From Hydractinia symbiolongicarpus (lineage: Eukaryota; Cnidaria; Hydrozoa; Anthoathecata; Hydractiniidae), in contig NC_079882.1 of the NCBI RefSeq assembly GCF_029227915.1, positions 31,798,001 to 31,862,000 of the forward strand: 64,000 nucleotides of DNA, read 5' to 3'. The translations under genes and the position numbers were made by a program. The notes under the pieces are model-generated. The model saw nothing but the letters and a program-made list of their open reading frames with translations. It had not been told where the DNA came from and did no database searches. Of this stretch, positions 26,701-38,924 are shown piece after piece; within the stretch, counting starts at the first letter, position 1, and every line of letters begins with the position of its first letter.

Positions 26701-28260
26701 TTTATTCAGCGTCTCATCAAAAATGAAAACATTTTTAAAAACTACAAGTCTCATGCGTTTTAGTGGTGAAAAAATAATTTAAAAAATCGTTCGGGAAATG
26801 AGTTTACTCCCTGGGTACTTTCTTTGTATACTTTTGACTATACGGGCCGAGTCCGGATTTACGCGAAATCGCGGATTTTCGTTTGCCGGCGATTAAACTT
26901 CTTTTATTCAGCGTCCCATCAAATATGAAAATATTTTTGAAAACTACAAGTCTCATGCGTTTAGTGGTAAAAAAATAATATAAAAAATCGTTCGGGAAAT
27001 GAGTTTACTCCCTGGGTACTTTCTTTGTATACTTTTGACTATCCGGGCCAAGCCCGGGATTTACGGGAAATCGCGGGTTTTCGTTTGCCGGCGATAAAAC
27101 TTCTTTTATTCAGCGTCTCATCAAAAATGAAAACATTTTTAAAAACTACAAGTCTTATGCGTTTTAGTGGTGAAAAAATAATTTAAAAAATCGTTCTGGA
27201 AATGAGTTTACTCCCTGGGTACTTTCTTTGTATACTTTTGACTATACGGGCCGAGTCCGGGATTTAGGGAAATCGCAGGTTTTCGTTTGCCGGCGATTAA
27301 ACTGCTTTTATTCAGCGTCTCATCAAAAATGAAAACATTTTTGAAAACTACAAGTCTCATGCGTTTTAGTGGTGAAATAATATTTTAAAAAATCGTTTGG
27401 GAAATGAGTTTACTCCCTGGGTACTTTCTTTGTATACTTTTGACTATACGGGCCGAGTCCAGGATTTACGGGAAATCGCAGGTTTTCGTTTGCCGGCGAT
27501 TAAACTTCTTTTATTCAGCGTCTCATCAAAAATGAAAGCATTTTTAAAAACTACAAGTCTCATGCGTTTTAGTGGAGAAAAAGTAATTTAAAAAATCGTT
27601 CGGGAAATGAGTTTACTCCCTGGGTACTTTCTTTGTATACTTTTAACTATACGGGCCAAGGCCGGGATTTACGGGAAATCGCGGGTTTACGTTTGCCGGC
27701 GATTAAACTTCTTTTATTCAGCGTCTCATCAAAAATGAAAACATTTTTGAAGACTACAAGTCTCATGCGTTTTAGTGGTGAAAAATAATTTAAAAAATCG
27801 TTCGGGAAATGAGTTTACTCCCTGGGTACTTTCTTTGTATACTTTTGACTATACGGGCCGAGTCCGGGATTTACGGGAAATCGCGGATTTTCGTTTGCCG
27901 GCGATTAAACTTCTTTTATTCAGCGTCCCATCAAATATGAAAATATTTTTGAAAACTACAAGTCTCATGCGTTTAGTGGTAAAAAAATAATATAAAAAAT
28001 CGTTAGGGAAATGAGTTTACTCCCTGGGTACTTTCTTTGTATACTTTTGACTATACGGGCCGAGTCCGGGATTTACGGGAAATCGCGGGTTTTCGTTTGC
28101 CGGCGATTAAACTTCTTCTATTCAGCGTCTCATCAAAAATGAAAACATTTTTAAAAACTGCAAGTCTTACGCGTTTTAGTGATGAAAAAATAATTTAAAA
28201 AATCGTTCTGGAAATGAGTTTACTCCCTGGGTACTTTCTTTGTATACATTCGACTATACG
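26701..28260 (+). repeat. Satellite monomers without a clear short HOR
   Basis: Monomers here are mixed class B and cccatcaaatatg types. I could not define a tandem unit of several monomers within this stretch. Variants are shared with the blocks to the right, such as gcgtttagtggtaaaa and gatttaggga, so it looks like the older source or a recombined edge of those blocks. No non-satellite sequence is present. Confidence 0.65.
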
Positions 28261-29072
28261 TGCCAAGCCCGGGATTTACGGGAAATCGCGGGTTTTCGTT
28301 TGCCGGCGATTAAACTTCTTTTATTCAGCGTCTCATCAAAAATGAAAACATTTTTGAAAACTACAGGTCTCATGCGTTTTAGTGGTGAAAAAAAAATTTA
28401 AAAAATCGTTCGGGAAATGAGTTTACTCCCTGGGTACTTTCTTTGTATACTTTTGACTATACGGGCCGAGTCCGGGATTTTTCGGGAAATCGCGGATTTT
28501 CGTTTGCCGGCGATTAAACTTCTTTTATTCAGCGTCCCATCAAATATGAAAATAATTTTGAAAACTACAAGTCTCATGCGTTTAGTGGTAAAAAAATAAT
28601 ATAAAAAATCGTTCGGGAAATGAGTTTACTCACAGGGTACTTTCTTTGTATACATTCGACTATACGTGCCAAGCCCGGGATTTACGGGAAATCGCGGGTT
28701 TTCGTTTGCCGGCGATTAAACTTCTTTTATTCAGCGTCTCATCAAAAATGAAAACATTCTTGAAAACTACAAGTCTCATGCGTTTTAGTGGTGAAAAAAA
28801 AATTTAAAAAATCGTTCGGGAAATGAGTTTACTCCCTGGGTACTTTCTTTGTATACTTTTGACTATACGGGCCGAGTCTGGGATTTACGGGAAATCGCGG
28901 ATTTTCGTTTGCCGGCGATTAAACTTCTTTTATTCAGCGTCCCATCAAATATGAAAATATTTTTGAAAACTACAAGTCTCATGCGTTTAGTGGTAAAAAA
29001 ATAATATAAAAAATCGTTCGGGAAATGAGTTTACTCACAGGGTACTTTCTTTGTATACATTCGACTATACGT
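28261..29072 (+). repeat. Dimeric repeat (~405 bp), two copies plus start of a third
   Basis: The cgtgccaagcccg mark has its tgcc at 28261, 28667 and 29072, spaced 406 and 405 bp. Each dimer joins a class A-like monomer to a cccatcaaatatg monomer with the gcgtttagtggtaaaa tail. The order is strictly alternating. This is the shortest HOR I see in the window. Confidence 0.8.
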
Positions 29073-30894
29073 GCCAAGCCCGGTATTTACGGGAAATCGC
29101 GGGTTTTCGTTTGCCGGCGATTAAACTGCTTTTATTCAGCGTCTCATCAAAAATAAAAACATTCTTGAAAACTACAAGTCTCATGCGTTTTAGTGGTGAA
29201 ATAATAATTTAAAAAATCGTTTGGGAAATGAGTTTACTCCCTGGGTACTTTTTTTGTATACTTTTGACTATACGGGCCGAGTCCAGGATTTACGGGAAAT
29301 CGCAGGTTTTCGTTTGCTGGCGATTAAACCTCTTTTATTAAGCGTCTCATCAAAAATGAAAACATTTTTGAAAACTACAAGTCTCATGCGTTTTAGTGGT
29401 GAAAAAAAAAATTAAAAAATCGTTCGGGAAATGAGTTTACTCCCTGGTTACTTTCTTTGTATTAATTCGACTATACGGGCCAAGCCCCGGATTTACGGGA
29501 AAACGCGGGATTTCGTTTGCCGGCGATGAAACCTTTTTCATTAAGTGTCTCCTCAAAAATGAAAACATTTTTGAAAACTACAAGTCTCATGCGTTTTAGT
29601 GGTGAAAAAATAATTTAAAAAATCGTTCGGGAAATGAGTTTACTCCCTGGGTACTTTCTTTGTATACTTTTGACTATACGGGCCGAGTCCGGGATTTACG
29701 GAAAATCGCCGATTTTCGTTTGCCGGCGATTAATTTCTTTTATTCAGCGTCCCATCAAATATGAAAACATTTTTAAAAACTACAAGTCTCATGCGTTTAG
29801 TGGTAAAATATAATTTAAAAAATCGGTCGGGAAATGAGTTTACTCCCTGGTTACTTTCTTTGTATACTTTTGACTACACGGGCCGAGTCTGGGATTTACG
29901 GGAAATCGCGGATTTTCGTTTGCCGGCGATTAAACTTCTTTTATTCAGCGTCCCATCAAATATGAAAATATTTTTGAAAACTACAAGTCTCATGCGTTTA
30001 GTGGTAAAAAAATAATATAAAAAATCGTTCGGGAAATGAGTTTACTCACAGGGTACTTTCTTTGTATACATTCGACTATACGTGCCAAGCCCGGTATTTA
30101 CGGGAAATCGCGGGTTTTCGTTTGCCGGCGATTAAACTGCTTTTATTCAGCGTCTCATCAAAAATAAAAACATTCTTGAAAACTACAAGTCTCATGCGTT
30201 TTAGTGGTGAAATAATAATTTAAAAAATCGTTTGGGAAATGAGTTTACTCCCTGGGTACTTTTTTTGTATACTTTTGACTATACGGGCCGAGTCCAGGAT
30301 TTACGGGAAATCGCAGGTTTTCGTTTGCTGGCGATTAAACCTCTTTTATTAAGCGTCTCATCAAAAATGAAAACATTTTTGAAAACTACAAGTCTCATGC
30401 GTTTTAGTGGTGAAAAAAAAAATTAAAAAATCGTTCGGGAAATGAGTTTACTCCCTGGTTACTTTCTTTGTATTAATTCGACTATACGGGCCAAGCCCCG
30501 GATTTACGGGAAAACGCGGGATTTCGTTTGCCGGCGATGAAACCTTTTTCATTAAGTGTCTCCTCAAAAATGAAAACATTTTTGAAAACTACAAGTCTCA
30601 TGCGTTTTAGTGGTGAAAAAATAATTTAAAAAATCGTTCGGGAAATGAGTTTACTCCCTGGGTACTTTCTTTGTATACTTTTGACTATACGGGCCGAGTC
30701 CGGGATTTACGGAAAATCGCCGATTTTCGTTTGCCGGCGATTAATTTCTTTTATTCAGCGTCCCATCAAATATGAAAACATTTTTAAAAACTACAAGTCT
30801 CATGCGTTTAGTGGTAAAATATAATTTAAAAAATCGGTCGGGAAATGAGTTTACTCCCTGGTTACTTTCTTTGTATACTTTTGACTACACGGGC
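28873..30894 (+). repeat. 5-monomer higher-order repeat (1011 bp), two copies
   Basis: Copies run about 28873-29883 and 29884-30894. Shared rare variants at 1011 bp spacing include cgtgccaagcccggtatt (29071 and 30082), tttttttgtatac, gtttgctggcg, gtattaattcgac, gtgtctcctc and gattaatttctttt. Copies appear almost identical. The unit averages 202.2 bp per monomer because some members have lost single bases, such as gattaattt for gattaaactt. Confidence 0.88.
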
Positions 30895-31234
30895 CAAACC
30901 CGGGATTTACGGGAAAACGCGGGATTTCGTTTGCCGGCGATTAAACTTCTTTTATTCAGCGTCTCATCAAAAATGAAAACATTTTTGAAAACTACAAGTC
31001 TTATGCGTTTTAGTGGTGAAAAAATAATTAAAAAAATCGTTCTGGAAATGAGTTTACTCACAGGGTACTTTCGTTGTATACATTCGACTATACGTGCCAA
31101 GCCCGGTATTTACGGAAAATCGCGGATTTTCGTTTGCCGGCGATTAAACTGCTTTTATTCAGCGTCTCATCAAAAATGAAAACATTCTTGAAAACTACAA
31201 GTCTCATGCGTTTTAGTGGTGAAATAATAATTTA
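30895..31234 (+). repeat. Transition monomers between the 5-mer and 15-mer blocks
   Basis: These are satellite monomers with ccaaacccggg and cgtgccaagcccggtatt variants. They resemble monomers 810 bp to the right, near 31690-31990, so they belong to the same subtype pool as the following 15-mer. Nothing else is present. Confidence 0.65.
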
Positions 31235-34200
31235 AAAAATCGTTTGGGAAATGAGTTTACTCCCTGGGTACTTTCTTTGTATACTTTTGACTATACGGGC
31301 CGAGTCCGGGATTTACGGAAAATCGCGGATTTTCGTTTGCCGGCGATTAATTTCTTTTATTCAGCGTCCCATCAAATATGAAAACATTTTTAAAAACTAC
31401 AAGTCTCATGCGTTTAGTGGTAAAAAAATAATTTAAAAAATCGGTCGGGAAATGAGTTTACTCCCTGGTTACTTTCTTTGTATACTTTTGACTACACGGG
31501 CCAAACCCGGGATTTACGGGAAAACGCGGGATTTCGTTTGCTGGCGATTAAACTTCTTTTATTCAGCGTCTCATCAAAAATGAAAACATTTTTAAAAACT
31601 ACAAGTCTCATGCGTTTTAGTGGTGAAAAAGTAATTTAAAAAATCGTTCGGGAAATGAGCTTACTCCCTGGGTACCTTCTTTGTATACTTTTGACTATAC
31701 GGGCCAAGCCCGGGATTTATGGGAAATCGCGGGTTTTCGTTTGCCGGCGATTAAACTTCTTTTATTCAGCGTCTCATCAAAAATGAAAACATTTTTGAAA
31801 ACTACAAGTCTTATGCGTTTTAGTGGTGAAAAAATAATTAAAAAAATCGTTCTGGAAATGAGTTTACTCACAGGGTACTTTCTTTGTATACATTCGACTA
31901 TACGTGCCAAGCCCGGTATTTACGGGAAATCGCGGGTTTTCGTTTGCCGGCGATTAAACTGCTTTTATTCAGCGTCTCATCAAAAATGAAAACATTCTTG
32001 AAAACTACAAGTCTCATGCGTTTTAGTGGTGAAAAAATAATATAAAAAATCGTTCGGGAAATGAGTTTACTCCCTGGGTACTTTCTTTGTATACTTTTGA
32101 CTATACGGGCCGAGTCCAGGATTTACGGGAAATCGCAGGTTTTCGTTTGCCGGCGATTAAACTCCTTTTATTCAGCGTCTCATCAAAAATGAAAACATTT
32201 TTAAAAACTACAAGTCTCATGCGTTTTAGTGGTGAAAAAGTAATTTAAAATATCGTTCGGGAAATGAGTTTACTCCCTGGGTACTTTCTTTGTATACATT
32301 CGACTATACGGGCCAAGCCCCGGATTTACGGGAAAACGCGGGATTTCGTTTGCCGGCGATTAAACCTTTTTCATTAAGCGTCTCATCAAAAATGAAAACA
32401 TTTTTGAAAACTACAAGTCTCATGCGTTTTAGTGGTGAAAAAATAATTTAAAAAATCGTTCGGGAAATGAGTTTACTCCCTGGGTACTTTCTTTGTATAC
32501 TTTTGACTATACGGGCCGAGTCTGGGATTTACGGGAAATCGCGGATTTTCGTTTGCCGGCGATTAAACTTCTTTTATTCAGCGTCCCATAAAATATGAAA
32601 ACATTTTTAAAAACTACAAGTCTCATGCGTTTAGTGGTAAAAAAATAATATAAAAAATCGTTCGGGAAATGAGTTTACTCCCTGGGTACTTTCTTTGTAT
32701 ACTTTTGACTATGCGGGCCAAGCCCGGGATTTACAGGAAATCGCGGGTTTTCGTTTGCCGGCGATTAAACTTCTTTCATTCAGCGTCTCATCAAAAATGA
32801 AAACATTTTTAAAAACTACAAGTCTTATGCGTTTTAGTGGTGAAAAAATAATTTAAAAAATCGTTCTGGAAATAAGTTTACTCCCTGGGTACTTTCTTTG
32901 TATACTTTTGACTATACGGGCCGAGTCCGGGATTTAGGGATATCGCAGGTTTTCGTTTGCCGGCGATTAAACTGCTTTTTTTCAGCGTCTCATCAAAAAT
33001 GAAAACATATTTGAAAACTACAAGTCTCATGCGTTTTAGTGGTGAAAAAATAACTTAAAAAATCGTTCGGGAAATGAGTTTACTCCCTGGGTACTTTCTT
33101 TTTATACTTTTGACTATACGGGCCAAGCCGGGATTTACGGGAAATCGCGGGTTTTCGTTTGCCGGCGATTAAACTTCTTTTATTCAGCGTTTCATCAAAA
33201 ATGAAAACATTTTTAAAAACTACAAGTCTTATGCGTTTTAGTGGTGAAAAAATAATTTAAAAAATCGTTCGGGAAATGAGTTTACTCCCTGGATACTTTC
33301 TTTGTATACTTTTGACTATACGGGCCAAGCCGGGATTTACGGGAAATCGCGGGTTTTCGTTTGCCGGCGATTAAACTTCTTTTATTCAGCGTCACACCAA
33401 AAATGAAAACATTTTTAAAAACTACAAGTCTTATGCGTTTTAGTGGTAAAAAAATAATTTAAAAAATCGTTCTGGAAATGAGTTTACTCACAGGATACTT
33501 TCTTTGTATACATTCGACAATACGGGCCAAGCCCGGGATTTACGGAAAATCGCAGGTTTTCGTTTTTCGGGGATTAAACCTCTTTCATTAAGCGTCTCAT
33601 CAAAAATGAAAACATTTTTGAAAACTACAAGTCTTATGCGTTTTAGTGGTGAAAAAATAATTTAAAAAATCGTTCGGGAAATGAGTTTACTCCCTGGGTA
33701 CTTTCTTTGTATACTTTTGACTATACGGGCCAAGCCGGGATTTACGGGAAATCGCGGGTTTTCGTTTGCCGGCGATTAAACTTCTTTTATTCAGCGTCTC
33801 ACCAAAAATGAAAACATTTTTAAAAACTACAAGTCTTATGCGTTTTAGTGGTGAAAAAATAATTTAAAAAATTGTTCTGGAAATGAGTTTACTCACAGGA
33901 TACTTTCTTTGTATACATTCGACTATACGGGCCAAGCCCGGGATTTACGGAAAATCGCAGGTTTTCGTTTTTCGGGGATTAAACCTCTTTCATTAAGCGT
34001 CTCATCAAAAATGAAAACATTTTTGAAAACTACAAGTCTCATGCGTTTTAGTTGTGAAAAAAAAATTTAAAAAATCGTTCGGGAAATGAGTTTACTCCCT
34101 GGGTACTTTCTTTGTATACATTCGACTATACGGGCCAAGCCCCGGATTTACGGGAAAACGCGGGATTTCGTTTGCCGGCGATTAAACCTCTTTCATTAAG

Positions 34201-36899
34201 CGTCCATCAAAAATGAAAACATTTTTGAAAACTACAAGTCTCATGCGTTTTAGTGGTGAAAAAATAAATTAAAAAATCGTTTGGGAAATGAGTTTACTCC
34301 CTGGGTACTTTCTTTGTATACTTTTGACTATACGGGCCGAGTCCGGGATTTACGGAAAATCGCGGATTTTCGTTTGCCGGCGATTAATTTCTTTTATTCA
34401 GCGTCCCATCAAATATGAAAACATTTTTAAAAACTACAAGTCTCATGCGTTTAGTGGTAAAAAAATAATTTAAAAAATCGGTCGGGAAATGAGTTTACTC
34501 CCTGGTTACTTTCTTTGTATACTTTTGACTACACGGGCCAAACCCGGGATTTACGGGAAAACGCGGGATTTCGTTTGCCGGCGATTAAACTTCTTTTATT
34601 CAGCGTCTCATCAAAAATGAAAACATTTTTAAAAACTACAAGTCTCATGCGTTTTAGTGGTGAAAAAGTAATTTAAAAAATCGTTCGGGAAATGAGTTTA
34701 CTCCCTGGGTACCTTCTTTGTATACTTTTGACTATACGGGCCAAGCCCGAGATTTATGGGAAATCGCGGGTTTTCGTTTGCCGGCGATTAAACTTCTTTT
34801 ATTCAGCGTCTCATCAAAAATGAAAACATTTTTGAAAACTACAAGTCTTATGCGTTTTAGTGGTGAAAAAATAATTAAAAAAATCGTTCTGGAAATGAGT
34901 TTACTCACAGGGTACTTTCTTTGTATACATTCGACTATACGTGCCAAGCCCGGTATTTACGGGAAATCGCGGGTTTTCGTTTGCCGGCGATTAAACTGCT
35001 TTTATTCAGCGTCTCATCAAAAATGAAAACATTCTTGAAAACTACAAGTCTCATGCGTTTTAGTGGTGAAAAAATAATATAAAAAATCGTTCGGGAAATG
35101 AGTTTACTCCCTGGGTACTTTCTTTGTATACTTTTGACTATACGGGCCGAGTCCAGGATTTACGGGAAATCGCAGGTTTTCGTTTGCCGGCGATTAAACT
35201 CCTTTTATTCAGCGTCTCATCAAAAATGAAAACATTTTTAAAAACTACAAGTCTCATGCGTTTTAGTGGTGAAAAAGTAATTTAAAATATCGTTCGGGAA
35301 ATGAGTTTACTCCCTGGGTACTTTCTTTGTATACATTCGACTATACGGGCCAAGCCCCGGATTTACGGGAAAACGCGGGATTTCGTTTGCCGGCGATTAA
35401 ACCTTTTTCATTAAGCGTCTCATCAAAAATGAAAACATTTTTGAAAACTACAAGTCTCATGCGTTTTAGTGGTGAAAAAATAATTTAAAAAATCGTTCGG
35501 GAAATGAGTTTACTCCCTGGGTACTTTCTTTGTATACTTTTGACTATACGGGCCGAGTCTGGGATTTACGGGAAATCGCGGATTTTGGTTTGCCGGCGAT
35601 TAAACTTCTTTTATTCAGCGTCCCATAAAATATGAAAACATTTTTAAAAACTACAAGTCTCATGCGTTTAGTGGTAAAAAAATAATATAAAAAATCGTTC
35701 GGGAAATGAGTTTACTCCCTGGGTACTTTCTTTGTATACTTTTGACTATGCGGGCCAAGCCCGGGATTTACAGGAAATCGCGGGTTTTCGTTTGCCGGCG
35801 ATTAAACTTCTTTCATTCAGCGTCTCATCAAAAATGAAAACATTTTTAAAAACTACAAGTCTTATGCGTTTTAGTGGTGAAAAAATAATTTAAAAAATCG
35901 TTCTGGAAATAAGTTTACTCCCTGGGTACTTTCTTTGTATACTTTTGACTATACGGGCCGAGTCCGGGATTTAGGGATATCGCAGGTTTTCGTTTGCCGG
36001 CGATTAAACTGCTTTTTTTCAGCGTCTCATCAAAAATGAAAACATATTTGAAAACTACAAGTCTCATGCGTTTTAGTGGTGAAAAAATAACTTAAAAAAT
36101 CGTTCGGGAAATGAGTTTACTCCCTGGGTACTTTCTTTTTATACTTTTGACTATACGGGCCAAGCCGGGATTTACGGGAAATCGCGGGTTTTCGTTTGCC
36201 GGCGATTAAACTTCTTTTATTCAGCGTCTCATCAAAAATGAAAACATTTTTAAAAACTACAAGTCTTATGCGTTTTAGTGGTGAAAAAATAATTTAAAAA
36301 ATCGTTCGGGAAATGAGTTTACTCCCTGGATACTTTCTTTGTATACTTTTGACTATACGGGCCAAGCCGGGATTTACGGGAAATCGCGGGTTTTCGTTTG
36401 CCGGCGATTAAACTTCTTTTATTCAGCGTCACACCAAAAATGAAAACATTTTTAAAAACTACAAGTCTTATGCGTTTTAGTGGTGAAAAAATAATTTAAA
36501 AAATCGTTCTGGAAATGAGTTTACTCACAGGATACTTTCTTTGTATACATTCGACAATACGGGCCAAGCCCGGGATTTACGGAAAATCGCAGGTTTTCGT
36601 TTTTCGGGGATTAAACCTCTTTCATTAGGCGTCTCATCAAAAATGAAAACATTTTTGAAAACTACAAGTCTTATGCGTTTTAGTGGTGAAAAAATAATTT
36701 AAAAAATCGTTCGGGAAATGAGTTTACTCCCTGGGTACTTTCTTTGTATACTTTTGACTATACGGGCCAAGCCGGGATTTACGGGAAATCGCGGGTTTTC
36801 GTTTGCCGGAGATTAAACTTCTTTTATTCAGCGTCTCACCAAAAATGAAAACATTTTTAAAAACTACAAGTCTTATGCGTTTTAGTGGTGAAAAAATAA
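31235..36899 (+). repeat. 15-monomer higher-order repeat (3037 bp), one full and one 13-monomer copy
   Basis: Copy 1 is about 31235-34271 and copy 2 about 34272-36899. Marks shift by 3037 bp, for example cgtgccaagcccggtatt at 31904 and 34941, and the ggatactttc plus gacaatacggg pair at 33494 and 36531. The unit contains the tttttcggggattaaac, ccaagccgggattt (one C short) and tttagggatatcg subtypes. Copy 2 stops matching near 36899, where it re-enters the unit at an earlier phase. Confidence 0.88.
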
Positions 36900-38924
36900 T
36901 TAAAAAAATCGTTCTGGAAATGAGTTTACTCACAGGGTACTTTCTTTGTATACATTCGACTATACGTGCCAAGCCCGGTATTTACGGGAAATCGCGGGTT
37001 TTCGTTTGCCGGCGATTAAACTGCTTTTATTCAGCGTCTCATCAAAAATGAAAACATTCTTGAAAACTACAAGTCTCATGCGTTTTAGTGGTGAAAAAAT
37101 AATATAAAAAATCGTTCGGGAAATGAGTTTACTCCCTGGGTACTTTCTTTGTATACTTTTGACTATACGGGCCGAGTCCAGGATTTACGGGAAATCGCAG
37201 GTTTTCGTTTGCCGGCGATTAAACTCCTTTTATTCAGCGTCTCATCAAAAATGAAAACATTTTTAAAAACTACAAGTCTCATGCGTTTTAGTGGTGAAAA
37301 AGTAATTTAAAATATCGTTCGGGAAATGAGTTTACTCCCTGGGTACTTTCTTTGTATACATTCGACTATACGGGCCAAGCCCCGGATTTACGGGAAAACG
37401 CGGGATTTCGTTTGCCGGCGATTAAACCTTTTTCATTAAGCGTCTCATCAAAAATGAAAACATTTTTGAAAACTACAAGTCTCATGCGTTTTAGTGGTGA
37501 AAAAATAATTTAAAAAATCGTTCGGGAAATGAGTTTACTCCCTGGGTACTTTCTTTGTATACTTTTGACTATACGGGCCGAGTCTGGGATTTACGGGAAA
37601 TCGCGGATTTTCGTTTGCCGGCGATTAAACTTCTTTTATTCAGCGTCCCATAAAATATGAAAACATTTTTAAAAACTACAAGTCTCATGCGTTTAGTGGT
37701 AAAAAAATAATATAAAAAATCGTTCGGGAAATGAGTTTACTCCCTGGGTACTTTCTTTGTATACTTTTGACTATGCGGGCCAAGCCCGGGATTTACAGGA
37801 AATCGCGGGTTTTCGTTTGCCGGCGATTAAACTTCTTTCATTCAGCGTCTCATCAAAAATGAAAACATTTTTAAAAACTACAAGTCTTATGCGTTTTAGT
37901 GGTGAAAAAATAATTTAAAAAATCGTTCTGGAAATAAGTTTACTCCCTGGGTACTTTCTTTGTATACTTTTGACTATACGGGCCGAGTCCGGGATTTAGG
38001 GATATCGCAGGTTTTCGTTTGCCGGCGATTAAACTGCTTTTTTTCAGCGTCTCATCAAAAATGAAAACATATTTGAAAACTACAAGTCTCATGCGTTTTA
38101 GTGGTGAAAAAATAACTTAAAAAATCGTTCGGGAAATGAGTTTACTCCCTGGGTACTTTCTTTTTATACTTTTGACTATACGGGCCAAGCCGGGATTTAC
38201 GGGAAATCGCGGGTTTTCGTTTGCCGGCGATTAAACTTCTTTTATTCAGCGTCTCATCAAAAATGAAAACATTTTTAAAAACTACAAGTCTTATGCGTTT
38301 TAGTGGTGAAAAAATAATTTAAAAAATCGTTCGGGAAATGAGTTTACTCCCTGGATACTTTCTTTGTATACTTTTGACTATACGGGCCAAGCCGGGATTT
38401 ACGGGAAATCGCGGGTTTTCGTTTGCCGGCGATTAAACTTCTTTTATTCAGCGTCACACCAAAAATGAAAACATTTTTAAAAACTACAAGTCTTATGCGT
38501 TTTAGTGGTGAAAAAATAATTTAAAAAATCGTTCTGGAAATGAGTTTACTCACAGGATACTTTCTTTGTATACATTCGACAATACGGGCCAAGCCCGGGA
38601 TTTACGGAAAATCGCAGGTTTTCGTTTTTCGGGGATTAAACCTCTTTCATTAGGCGTCTCATCAAAAATGAAAACATTTTTGAAAACTACAAGTCTTATG
38701 CGTTTTAGTGGTGAAAAAATAATTTAAAAAATCGTTCGGGAAATGAGTTTACTCCCTGGGTACTTTCTTTGTATACTTTTGACTATACGGGCCAAGCCGG
38801 GATTTACGGGAAATCGCGGGTTTTCGTTTGCCGGAGATTAAACTTCTTTTATTCAGCGTCTCACCAAAAATGAAAACATTTTTAAAAACTACAAGTCTTA
38901 TGCGTTTTAGTGGTGAAAAAATAA
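34875..38924 (+). repeat. 10-monomer higher-order repeat (2025 bp), two copies
   Basis: The cgtgccaagcccggtatt mark at 34941 recurs at 36966, 2025 bp later, and the following ten monomers repeat in order to about 38924. The 10-mer is a part of the preceding 15-mer that was duplicated a second time. After 38924 the order resumes the last monomers of the 15-mer: the gttgtgaaaa tail at 34049 matches 39111, an offset of 5062 bp, which is 3037+2025. Confidence 0.87.

Noticed and set aside
30772-31179. Open reading frames of 60-135 codons, recurring in near-identical form, with antisense partners of 71 codons
   Set aside because: They follow the satellite period. Each is ended by the taattt/taa tail unless a single-base variant removes that stop, they occur on both strands of the same DNA, and 203 is not a multiple of 3, so the frame changes every monomer. 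No codon structure, conserved domain or upstream signal supports translation.
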